Of a stretch of DNA of 64,000 bases, positions 52,960 to 60,093 are shown piece by piece. The DNA is from Bacillus sp. Cs-700 (GTDB lineage: Bacteria > Bacillota > Bacilli > Bacillales > Guptibacillaceae), in the NCBI RefSeq assembly GCF_011082085.1, contig NZ_CP041063.1:4140001-4204000 (forward strand). The letters run 5' to 3'. The notes beneath the pieces were generated by a model, which was not told the DNA's origin, did not search any database, and saw only the letters and a list, made by a program, of their open reading frames with translations. A program made the translations under genes and the position numbers. How positions within the stretch are numbered: position 1 is the first letter of the stretch; each line of letters starts with the position of its first letter.

Positions 52960-53349
52960 TTAATCTTCATCTGCATAAGGATCCGAGAAATACTCGCGGT
53001 TATGTTTTACTCGAGCTTCTGTGCGAATCGTTCTTGTAGATCCTACGTGAAGAACAGATGACGCAGCGATACCTGTGATACGTATGCTACCAACTTTAAT
53101 AATTGGATTCTCATGTATCGTCGTTTGCCTTAGATCTTCAGTAAGAAGAGGAAGGGGCAGGGGTTGTGAGTAAATTGGGAATTGTGTCAGGTCTTCAACT
53201 TCATTGCCATCAAATATGGGTTGTTCTCTTTGTAAGGCATAAATTTTTGTTTCAGGTGTAATTTGATTGCTATCACCAATTTGCACAATGCCACTACTAT
53301 CGAGTGAGGTGACATAAACCCAGTTTACAAGCGAGGATCGGCTATACAT
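52960..53349 (-). CDS. gerPE: Spore germination protein GerPE
   Basis: 129 residues. It starts with RSSLVNWVYVTSLDSSGIVQ, and IIKVGSIRITGIAASSVLHVG is the same short beta-type motif repeated in GerP proteins. Length and position after gerPD fit GerPE. Part of the coat-permeability gerP operon. Confidence 0.87.
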   Translation of the reverse strand: MYSRSSLVNWVYVTSLDSSGIVQIGDSNQITPETKIYALQREQPIFDGNEVEDLTQFPIYSQPLPLPLLTEDLRQTTIHENPIIKVGSIRITGIAASSVLHVGSTRTIRTEARVKHNREYFSDPYADED

Positions 53350-53361
53350 AAAATCATATCC

Positions 53362-53541
53362 TTATGACGTTGATAGCGGTACAAAAGGTCTTGAGATGAT
53401 TAAAGATTCCGGAGGCGTATCAAAAATAGATGAGCAAACAATCGATTCGGTGTCACCTACTAGAAATACAGAAGAACTTGCGACCGCCGTAATATCAACA
53501 TGACCAACTGATAACCCCCTATTAATAACGGTGTAATTCAC
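53362..53541 (-). CDS. gerPD: Spore germination protein GerPD
   Basis: 59 residues from a GTG at 53541, AGGAG nine bases upstream, overlapping the gerPC stop by four bases (GTGA). YTVINRGLSVGHVDITAVA, SSVFLVGDTESIVCSSIFD and the PPESLIISRPFVPL end match GerPD. The gene is too short to be picked up by length-based calling. The four-base overlap shows tight coupling with gerPC. Confidence 0.85.
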   Translation of the reverse strand: MNYTVINRGLSVGHVDITAVASSSVFLVGDTESIVCSSIFDTPPESLIISRPFVPLSTS

Positions 53542-54146
53542 TTTAAATCACTCCTTCCAGGTAAATTTTTCAGGAAAGCTTCCATACCGTTTGAGATGTC
53601 TCGCTTGATTTTTGCTGATACATCTTCTACTAGTTTCTCTATATTTCCGTCAGGTGAGCGCGTCGCTTGTTGGCTCACATAATAATTAATTCTTTGATCA
53701 AGCTGCTTTTGAATGTCATTTAAAATAAAGTGGCGGTACGGGTCATCGAGTGGATACTGATATGTCTTTTCTAATTCGCCTAATTTTTGTAACGCACCAT
53801 TTTGCATATACGACTGCACATTCTGTTGAATTGATTGGATTGCTTCAGGTGGAACATTAGAAGAATTCATCCCATTTCCGCCATTTACGGTGAAGTCATC
53901 AAGCACATCGGCCCCTCCATTAGGTGTTAGACCAATATTTAATGTACCATCCAGTCTTTCAATTTTTAATTGATCGAATTTGTATTCGATTTTTTCGATA
54001 TTGGTTCTTGGGGATTTAGATAATTCATTGCAATTATCTCTTAACTCATCAATCATATCTTCAAGCATCTTGATACGATTGTTTTGTTGTTCAATGCTTT
54101 GTTGCATCCGCTGTAAGATCGCGTAGAAATTATCGTTTGGATACAT
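53538..54146 (-). CDS. gerPC: Spore germination protein GerPC
   Basis: 202 residues. The N-terminal coiled coil (about 8-45, LQRMQQSIEQQNNRIKMLED) is followed by KFDQLKIERLDGTLNIGLTP, the hallmark of GerPC, and a helical C-terminal half. It is the largest GerP protein. An 80-base gap to the upstream gerPA gene is where gerPB sits in B. subtilis. Confidence 0.9.
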   Translation of the reverse strand: MYPNDNFYAILQRMQQSIEQQNNRIKMLEDMIDELRDNCNELSKSPRTNIEKIEYKFDQLKIERLDGTLNIGLTPNGGADVLDDFTVNGGNGMNSSNVPPEAIQSIQQNVQSYMQNGALQKLGELEKTYQYPLDDPYRHFILNDIQKQLDQRINYYVSQQATRSPDGNIEKLVEDVSAKIKRDISNGMEAFLKNLPGRSDLK

Positions 54147-54226
54147 TGACCATCAACTCCCGTATCAAAATGTTGGTTTCACCTTATTTAATTGTATGTT
54201 GTAAATAAATTTAGGTGAATGCCCTC

Positions 54227-54448
54227 TTATATATTCGCAACAACATTTTGATCCGCAACATCACTATCGTTTACACTTGTCACGCTATAAGAGCTGCTCA
54301 CGTTTAAGGCATCCCCAGTATTAAAAGACCCTCCACCTGCAAAGGTTCTTATGGCACTGGTTGGAGATACAATAAAGACATCGCCGACGTGGAAAACACC
54401 ACTACTTCCGATCGTGTTTACTTTAATAGCTCCGACGATTGCCGGCAT
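54227..54448 (-). CDS. gerPA: Spore germination protein GerPA (GerPA/GerPF family)
   Basis: 73 residues. PAIVGAIKVNTIGSSGVFHV, RTFAGGGSFNTGD and DSDVADQNVV are family signatures. First gene of the cluster behind a sigma-K-like promoter, hence the GerPA call, but it is paralogous to the gene at 52685. AAGGATGTGAAACC carries its ribosome site. Confidence 0.82.
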   Translation of the reverse strand: MPAIVGAIKVNTIGSSGVFHVGDVFIVSPTSAIRTFAGGGSFNTGDALNVSSSYSVTSVNDSDVADQNVVANI

Positions 54449-54481
54449 GGTTTCACATCCTTATAAATAGATTTCACTTAT

Positions 54482-54510
54482 TACTGTATGCGGGATAATA
54501 GCGTATGTTC
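54482..54510 (-). promoter_or_regulatory. Sigma-K-like promoter of the gerP operon
   Basis: On the minus strand, ACA (54508-54506) lies 16 bases (counted from AC) before CATACAGTA (54490-54482), matching the sigma-K pattern AC...CATAnnnTA. B. subtilis gerP is transcribed by sigma-K in the mother cell, so the match is expected. Confidence 0.7.
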
Positions 54511-54557
54511 GAAATGAAGAGATATGGTAAACTACCTGAGTAAGGTAGGTGTGCAGA

Positions 54558-54821
54558 ATGAATGAAGTAAGCCAACTAAATAGAGAACTCGTCCGTATGA
54601 TTAAAGGATGGGATCCGCTGTCCATTGGGATCGATGATTATGATACGGAGGCAGCGGATGTGGTCCAGCTTGTTCATCAGCTAGATGATGTCGCCGAGTT
54701 AGGCAAAGAAATTCAAGCCATTTATCACTTTTCGTATGAAGAAGTGATTCCACTTTCGAAGTGTGAACAGTTAGCTGTTCAGCTTCTCGCGCTAAAGAAC
54801 AATTCATCTTGTGAACTTTGA
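54558..54821 (+). CDS. DUF1871 family protein (YugE-like)
   Basis: 87 residues from the ATG at 54558 with AAGGTAGG upstream. NRELVRMIKGWDPLSIGIDDYDTEAADVV, seen in two pieces (MIKGWDPLSIG and YDTEAADVVQLVHQ), fits the DUF1871 family, small helical proteins of unknown function in Bacillaceae. Divergent from the gerP operon. A terminator follows. Confidence 0.8.
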   Translation: MNEVSQLNRELVRMIKGWDPLSIGIDDYDTEAADVVQLVHQLDDVAELGKEIQAIYHFSYEEVIPLSKCEQLAVQLLALKNNSSCEL

Positions 54822-54826
54822 ACATC

Positions 54827-54857
54827 AAACAGATCCTAAGCGGGTCTGTTTTTTTAT
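54827..54857 (+). terminator. Terminator after the DUF1871 gene
   Basis: AAACAGATCC / GGGTCTGTTT stem (one G-T pair) with a T-run. Confidence 0.8.
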
Positions 54858-54918
54858 GAATAATAATTTTCTTTCGGTAAAAAATAGGCAAGTCACCAAA
54901 CAAATGAGAAAGGGTGTA

Positions 54919-55593
54919 ATGTTTATGAAATGGATATGCAGTTTCATGATGGTGGTTGCGCTTTTAGTAGCCGTCTCCCCACAAAGTTTCGCCGCAGAAA
55001 AGAATAACAATGCGAACGTTCGAGTCATCCATGCTTCACCAGATGCGCCAGCAGTTGATATTTATGTAGATGGGCAACCAGCCTTTAAGAACGCAGCTTT
55101 CAAAGATGTGACAGACTATGCAGTGTTGGCTCCAGGTGAGAAGACAATTCAAGTATTTGCTTCTTCTGCTAATGGAGAAGGAAAGCCAGTCCTTGAACAA
55201 AAACTATCTGTAGAAGCAGGAGAAAATTATTCCGTACTTGCGGTCGGTAAGCTCGAGAATCTTGCGTTAAAAGTACTAGAAGACCAAAAGGGATCAGGTG
55301 AAAAAGCTGGTTTAAGAGCCGTACATGCATCACCAAATGCGCCGGCAGTTGACATCGGGGTTAAGGGTGGAGATGCACTTATTAAAAACCTTGCTTTTAC
55401 CCAAAACTCGGAATACCAGTTTATTGATCCAGGAACGTACAATCTAGAAATTCGACCGGCCGGAACGGATAAAGCGGTGTTGGATCTACCTAATTTACCA
55501 GTAGAAGCTGGAGTAAACTACACCGCAATTGCATTAGGTTTATTAGATGGAGATCCATCATTAAATGTTATTCTTCTAAAAGATGGGAAATAA
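54919..55593 (+). CDS. Secreted protein with two DUF4397 repeats
   Basis: 224 residues from the ATG at 54919 (AAAGGG upstream; 54925 is also possible). The signal peptide ends around SPQSFAA. Two DUF4397 units begin VRVIHASPDAPAVDIYVDG and LRAVHASPNAPAVDIGVKG, each with a later PGxxxxxV/L and AGxNYxxxA/IA(V)G element, so it is a tandem beta-type domain protein. The family is extracellular with no known activity. Nothing in the neighbourhood points to a function. Confidence 0.87.
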   Translation: MFMKWICSFMMVVALLVAVSPQSFAAEKNNNANVRVIHASPDAPAVDIYVDGQPAFKNAAFKDVTDYAVLAPGEKTIQVFASSANGEGKPVLEQKLSVEAGENYSVLAVGKLENLALKVLEDQKGSGEKAGLRAVHASPNAPAVDIGVKGGDALIKNLAFTQNSEYQFIDPGTYNLEIRPAGTDKAVLDLPNLPVEAGVNYTAIALGLLDGDPSLNVILLKDGK

Positions 55594-55597
55594 TGAT

Positions 55598-55622
55598 AAA
55601 ACCGCAGCTTAGCTGCGGTTTT
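55598..55622 (+). terminator. Terminator after the DUF4397 gene
   Basis: AAAACCGCAGC / GCTGCGGTTTT with a 3-base loop. Confidence 0.83.
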
Positions 55623-55659
55623 ATTTATCTATAAAATCGATAAAGGAGCAGAAAGAAAG

Positions 55660-55899
55660 ATGCATACTAAACATACTGTAAGGTACATTTGTGAACGCTA
55701 TTCTAGCGGAAATTGTTACTATTATAAACAAGAGCTTATTACCCATGATTCCTGGCAAAATCCAACTTCAATCAATTGGTCAACGAAAAGACCAATATCT
55801 AGTAGAACGTTCTTTGCTAAGGAGAGGGAAGGGTATAAAACGGTCAACATTTTGCATCATAAAAAACCAGCTGAAGTTCTTCCATTCTCAAGAACATAA
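55660..55899 (+). CDS. Hypothetical small protein (79 aa)
   Basis: AAAGGAG about 12 bases upstream of the ATG. The protein is rich in Tyr, Lys and Arg, with RYICERYSSGNCYYYKQELI and INWSTKRPISSRTFFAKERE. No membrane segment. A second frame over the same DNA (55691-55933, 80 residues) lacks a ribosome site and looks less protein-like. No recognised family, so this is a tentative gene. Confidence 0.45.
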   Translation: MHTKHTVRYICERYSSGNCYYYKQELITHDSWQNPTSINWSTKRPISSRTFFAKEREGYKTVNILHHKKPAEVLPFSRT

Positions 55900-55954
55900 G
55901 AAGGTTTGTGTAATTAAGAAGGAAGGAATGTGATAGAAAAAGGGGGAATTATAA

Positions 55955-56164
55955 ATGATGAAAACAATTTATCATGTTCAAACAGGAAAGACCAAACCAT
56001 GGGAGATAAAAAAAGAAGGAGCCGAACAAGCGACAAAATCGTTTGACACTAAAGAAGAGGCTTACCAGTTTGGAAGGAAAATTTGTGATGAAAATCGCCC
56101 TTCAGAGCTAGTCGTTCACCAAGAAAACGGTCAAATTGATGATCGAAGTCTTTATAATAGCTAG
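55955..56164 (+). CDS. DUF2188 family protein
   Basis: 69 residues after AAAGGGGGAATT. YHVQTGKTKPWEIKKEGAEQ, SFDTKEEAYQFGRKICDENR and ELVVHQENGQID give the DUF2188 pattern (a short beta hairpin, helix, strand protein). Members are small cytosolic proteins of unknown function, common in Bacillaceae. No neighbour suggests a role. Confidence 0.8.
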   Translation: MMKTIYHVQTGKTKPWEIKKEGAEQATKSFDTKEEAYQFGRKICDENRPSELVVHQENGQIDDRSLYNS

Positions 56165-56249
56165 ACATTTCTTTTCGATTCGTACATATTTTTCAGCTAA
56201 TGAATAAACATAGTACTAACTACTATCCTGATGAAAGAAGGGAATATTC

Positions 56250-56732
56250 ATGGATTTTATAAGTCCAACAGCTGGAAAAGTAACGATCGAACAGGTAACA
56301 CATTTGATTGAGAATTATACGAAAGAAGATCCTAAGGGTACCTATCGGATTGTTATTGGAACCGATTCACAGACAAGCCGTAAAGCGACGCAGTTTGTGA
56401 CGGCGCTTATTATTCACCGTGTCGGCAAAGGAGCAAGGATATTCTACCGAAAAGTGAAACAAAAACCGATTCATGAGCTCAGGCATCGCATTTACAAAGA
56501 GACTGAAATGAGTCTTGAGCTCATGGAATCGTTAAAAAATGAAGGGTTTGCAGAACTATTAGAAACGTGGCCAATTGAAATTCATCTTGATGTTGGAAAA
56601 CAAGGTGAAACGCGGAAAGTGATTCAAGAAGTCGTTGGATGGGTTACTTCTGTAGGATATATCGCACGTATTAAGCCCGATTCATATGGAGCAAGTAGCG
56701 TTGCAGATCGTTACACGAAATCTATTAGCTAA
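56250..56732 (+). CDS. YkuK-like ribonuclease H-like protein (DUF458)
   Basis: 160 residues. VIGTDSQTSRKATQFVTALI starts an RNase H-like fold with a carboxylate in GTDS, FYRKVKQKPIHELRHRIYKE follows, and IEIHLDVGKQGETRKVIQEV supplies the second acidic strand. This matches B. subtilis YkuK, of unknown role. GAAGGGA precedes the ATG. Terminator immediately after. Confidence 0.85.
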   Translation: MDFISPTAGKVTIEQVTHLIENYTKEDPKGTYRIVIGTDSQTSRKATQFVTALIIHRVGKGARIFYRKVKQKPIHELRHRIYKETEMSLELMESLKNEGFAELLETWPIEIHLDVGKQGETRKVIQEVVGWVTSVGYIARIKPDSYGASSVADRYTKSIS

Positions 56733-56757
56733 ACTGGCCGAATGTGCCGGTTTTTTT
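56731..56757 (+). terminator. Terminator of the ykuK-like gene
   Basis: AAACTGGC / GCCGGTTT (one G-T pair) with a 7-base loop and a run of T, overlapping the stop codon. Confidence 0.8.
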
Positions 56758-56849
56758 GTTGTGTAAATAGGATGAAATGCACAATAAATGAAACCTCACC
56801 TCTGCTCACTCGTATTACTAGTAGAGTAAAAATATAGGAGGCGGGATAA

Positions 56850-57671
56850 ATGAAGTTTCGAATGATTGCAATGGTTAGTGCACTCATGCTTATCTTGGCT
56901 GCATGCAGTGGGACAACGGAATCTGGTGGAGAAGTGAGCGTGGAAGAAGGCGTCGACGCCAAAGAAGTTTTTGAAAAATCCATTTCAGCTCAGGAAGACA
57001 TAGAAAACTTCCATATGAAAGCGAATATGGTTCAGAGCATCGGTTCAGGTGAACAAGAGATGGAAGTGAAGAGCGTGATTGATGCTGACATGGTGTTGGA
57101 CCCAATGGCTTTTCATCAAATGATCGATATGACAGCAAATGGAGAAAGCATGCAGGTAGAATCATACTTTACTGAAGAAGGCTTTTTTATGAAGCAAGGT
57201 GAACAGTGGATGAAATTTCCTGATGATATGACGGATACGCTGCTATCTCTTCAGGAAACACAAGGGGATCCACAGGAACAAATGGAAATGTTAAAAGAAT
57301 TTGTTGATGAATTTACGTTAACAGATGAAGAAGATACGTATGTGATGACACTCAAAGCATCCGGCGAGAAATTTCAAGGTTTAATGGAAAAGACAGCGGA
57401 AGAAATGGGTGGACAAAATCAAATGATGGAAGAAGCAATGGATCAAATGAACGTAAATGAAGTTGCCTACACCTATACAATTGATAAGGAAAATTACCTT
57501 CCTGTGCAAATGAAAATGACGATGGATAGTGAGATGACCATGGAAGGTGAACCGATTTCAAGTGTGATGGAAATGGACTCCACTTATGATCAGTATAATA
57601 AAATCGATGAAGTAAAGGTGCCGGAAGAAGTGATTGAACAGGCCGAGGATATGCCAGGGATGAGTGAGTAA
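56850..57671 (+). CDS. DUF6612-type lipoprotein (LolA/LppX-like fold)
   Basis: 273 residues. The lipobox MLILAAC (Cys 19) anchors it outside. It is very rich in Met and Glu (for example QEQMEMLKEFVDEF, NQMMEEAMDQMNVNEV), with alternating strands and KVPEEVIEQAEDM near the C-terminus, as in the DUF6612 lipoproteins of Firmicutes. Probably a LolA-like beta-sheet hydrophobic-ligand carrier, by fold analogy. GGAGGCGGG precedes the ATG. The high Met content is notable. Confidence 0.8.
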   Translation: MKFRMIAMVSALMLILAACSGTTESGGEVSVEEGVDAKEVFEKSISAQEDIENFHMKANMVQSIGSGEQEMEVKSVIDADMVLDPMAFHQMIDMTANGESMQVESYFTEEGFFMKQGEQWMKFPDDMTDTLLSLQETQGDPQEQMEMLKEFVDEFTLTDEEDTYVMTLKASGEKFQGLMEKTAEEMGGQNQMMEEAMDQMNVNEVAYTYTIDKENYLPVQMKMTMDSEMTMEGEPISSVMEMDSTYDQYNKIDEVKVPEEVIEQAEDMPGMSE

Positions 57672-57678
57672 TCATACG

Positions 57679-57705
57679 AGTGCTGTGTAACGCAGCACTT
57701 TTTTT
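57679..57705 (+). terminator. Terminator after the DUF6612 lipoprotein gene
   Basis: AGTGCTG / CAGCACT stem extended by inner G/C pairs, followed by TTTTTTT. Confidence 0.8.
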
Positions 57706-57800
57706 GATGTTGAAAACCGAAGAAATGTGATATTACTGGAAAAAAGTGCACGAAAGCGTTACGATTAGCTCATTCGTATTGTTAGAAAGGAGCGAAGATA

Positions 57801-58820
57801 ATGCCATCAGAAAATCTTGTATACGATCAATATAAACGTCCACTAAGGGATCTTCGTATATCAGTTACAGACCGGTGTAACTTCCGCTGCCGTTATTGTA
57901 TGCCTGAAGAAACGTTCGGACCAGATTATGAATTTCTTCCAAAAACAAGTCTCCTTCAATTTGAAGAGATTACAAGGCTTGCTCGTTTGTTTGTTGAAAT
58001 GGGGGTTGAGAAAATTCGCCTTACTGGTGGTGAACCGCTTTTAAGAAGAGACCTAGATGTGCTGATTACCATGTTATCTAAGATAAACGGGTTAACTGAT
58101 ATAGCGCTTACGACAAATGCTTCGCTACTGAAAAAGCAAGCCTTCAAGTTAAAAAAGGCAGGATTAACTCGAGTGAATGTTAGTCTAGATGCCATTCATG
58201 ACGAAACATTTGGAAAGATGAATGGCAGAGGCACGAAGATTAAACCTGTCCTTGAAGGAATTCAAGCAGCCGCTGATGCCGGTCTTCAAGTCAAAATCAA
58301 TATGGTCGTTCAAAAAGGTGTTAATGACCATGAAATCGTACCTATGGCTTCTTATTTTAGAAATAGTGGTCACATCGTTCGTTTCATCGAGTATATGGAC
58401 GTAGGAAATTCAAACGGATGGAAATTTGATCATGTGATGAGTAAAAAGGAAATCATTGATCAATTATCAGAAGTTTATGATTTAGAACCTCTTCATGCAG
58501 CATACTTCGGAGAGGTCGCGTCCCGTTACCAATACAAAGATGGTAGTGGTGAGGTTGGCGTCATTTCCTCAGTTAGCGACTCGTTTTGTTCAAGTTGCAC
58601 AAGAGCGCGTCTTTCTGCTGATGGTGCTCTGTACACATGCTTATTTGCTTCAAAAGGGACTAGTCTTCGAAACCCACTAAGAAACGGAGCCACTGATGAA
58701 GAGCTAAGAACCTTGTTAGCAAATTTATGGAATGGACGAGATGATCGTTATTCAGATGAGCGAACGGAAGAAAGTGTATTAAATCGAGAAAAGATTGAAA
58801 TGTCCTTTATAGGTGGTTAA
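57801..58820 (+). CDS. moaA: GTP 3',8-cyclase (molybdenum cofactor biosynthesis)
   Basis: Radical-SAM enzyme that, with MoaC, converts GTP to cyclic pyranopterin phosphate. 339 residues. The N-terminal cluster motif is [25 protein letters not shown] is the SAM-binding GGEP, and the second cluster ligands are [19 protein letters not shown]. The C-terminal Gly-Gly (SFIGG) that completes the active site is intact. AAAGGAGCG precedes the ATG. It is only two bases ahead of fdhD, so both are probably for molybdo-formate dehydrogenase maturation. No other moa/moe gene is here. Confidence 0.95.
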   Translation: MPSENLVYDQYKRPLRDLRISVTDRCNFRCRYCMPEETFGPDYEFLPKTSLLQFEEITRLARLFVEMGVEKIRLTGGEPLLRRDLDVLITMLSKINGLTDIALTTNASLLKKQAFKLKKAGLTRVNVSLDAIHDETFGKMNGRGTKIKPVLEGIQAAADAGLQVKINMVVQKGVNDHEIVPMASYFRNSGHIVRFIEYMDVGNSNGWKFDHVMSKKEIIDQLSEVYDLEPLHAAYFGEVASRYQYKDGSGEVGVISSVSDSFCSSCTRARLSADGALYTCLFASKGTSLRNPLRNGATDEELRTLLANLWNGRDDRYSDERTEESVLNREKIEMSFIGG

Positions 58821-58822
58821 CA

Positions 58823-59608
58823 ATGGAGAAACACTTAACAGATCGACTCGTATTAAGCTATCGTGAAGGCGAATGGATGGAAAAAAATGATCAAATTGCA
58901 TTAGAAAAGCCGTTCACCATTCGAGTGAATCGTACAGAGTTTGCAACGCTCGTTTGCACACCGGATCATTTAGAGGATATGGTTACAGGTTTTTTAGCAT
59001 CAGAGGGAGTCATCCGGTCTTACGCGGACATTGAGGAAATGCTCTTTAATGAAGGTCAAGGAATTGTGAATGTCAAAGCCAATGTTCACATTCCTTTAAC
59101 ATCGGAAACGTATACAAAACGAGTGATCGGCTCATGTTGTGGGAAAAGTAGACACTTTTACTTGCAAAGCGATTCCAGGACAGCTAGGACTATAACCAAG
59201 GCGCCACAGCTAACTGCGCAAGAATGCCTGGGGAACATGATGGCGCTACAGAGCCAATCAACCACTTTTAAAACAACCGGTGGTGTACATAATGCGGCTA
59301 TCTTTCTCAATGGTGAGCTTTTAGCTTCACGAACCGATATTGGAAGACACAATGCGCTCGATAAATTATATGGTTATGTTCTTCGTCAGCATCTTAAGCC
59401 GTCTGATCTTAGCGTAGCCTTTAGTGGCAGGATATCGTCTGAAGTCGTCATTAAACTTTCTAAAATGGGTATTGGTGTTCTTCTCTCGAAGTCTGCCCCT
59501 ACTGAGTTAGCGATTCAATTGGCAGAGGATTTAAACATAACAACCGTAGGTTTTATCCGAAACGGCGGATTTAATGTCTACACAAAGCCTGAACGCATTA
59601 AACGCTAA
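58823..59608 (+). CDS. fdhD: Formate dehydrogenase sulfurtransferase FdhD
   Basis: Transfers sulfur to the bis-MGD cofactor of formate dehydrogenase. 261 residues. The mobile Cys pair is in IGSCCGKSR (near residues 104-105), and the signatures TGGVHNAAIF, RTDIGRHNALDKLYGY and FSGRISSEVVIKLSKMGIG are complete. Coupled to moaA by a two-base gap. The target formate dehydrogenase is not in this window; in some Bacillaceae it is a selenoprotein, which would fit the Sec gene at 46029. Confidence 0.95.
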   Translation: MEKHLTDRLVLSYREGEWMEKNDQIALEKPFTIRVNRTEFATLVCTPDHLEDMVTGFLASEGVIRSYADIEEMLFNEGQGIVNVKANVHIPLTSETYTKRVIGSCCGKSRHFYLQSDSRTARTITKAPQLTAQECLGNMMALQSQSTTFKTTGGVHNAAIFLNGELLASRTDIGRHNALDKLYGYVLRQHLKPSDLSVAFSGRISSEVVIKLSKMGIGVLLSKSAPTELAIQLAEDLNITTVGFIRNGGFNVYTKPERIKR

Positions 59609-59636
59609 ACACCTCAACTTTTGAGGTGTTTTTTTT
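59608..59636 (+). terminator. Terminator of moaA-fdhD
   Basis: Perfect 10-bp stem AACACCTCAA / TTGAGGTGTT with a 3-base loop and T-run, starting at the fdhD stop. Confidence 0.88.
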
Positions 59637-59691
59637 GATGAAGTCGTTCATACTACAGAACAAAAGGCGTTTAGAGAAAGGCGGATCAAGT

Positions 59692-59964
59692 ATGGCTTGG
59701 ACAATAGCTGTCGTTTTTTGGGTTGCTGGTGTTGCGTTAGTAGGAAGTCCCCGGTATTTGTTTCATCGCCTTGAGGCTGTGAAGTCTAATACGGCTGGCC
59801 GGGCAAGAGCCTCTGAAGCTTCCAACAAAGATGAAAGCATTTTTTTCTTTATTGAAACTAAAGCCCTTGACTCAATACCATGGTGGGTCGTAACAATCAC
59901 TTGTGTGACAATCGGACTTTTTTTCATTGCGTTCGGTGTCATCGCCCTAGTTTTTTCATACTAA
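59692..59964 (+). CDS. Hypothetical two-helix membrane protein (90 aa)
   Basis: From the ATG at 59692 with AAGGCGG upstream; the longer frame begins in the fdhD terminator. Two membrane segments (about 2-22 and 62-88) are separated by a charged stretch (RARASEASNKDESI). I do not recognise the family. Position next to the LtaS-like gene may be chance. Confidence 0.65.
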   Translation: MAWTIAVVFWVAGVALVGSPRYLFHRLEAVKSNTAGRARASEASNKDESIFFFIETKALDSIPWWVVTITCVTIGLFFIAFGVIALVFSY

Positions 59965-60093
59965 ATTGAAACTTTCTTGTTCTTTTATTCGTTATTAATA
60001 GAGGAAGGAGACTGTGAGCGGTTTGGTTTCCCTTCTTTAGTGGTAAAGAAAGAGAAAGCTCGTTTGAGATAGGGAGATATGAGGGGTGCATAA

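Noticed and set aside
55691-55933. 80-residue frame overlapping the 55660 gene
   Set aside because: No ribosome site, and the 55660 frame has one; coding potential of both is uncertain.
57745-57765. cre-like site (ACGAAAGCGTTACGA) before moaA
   Set aside because: Two mismatches at conserved positions of the catabolite-response consensus; too weak to report.
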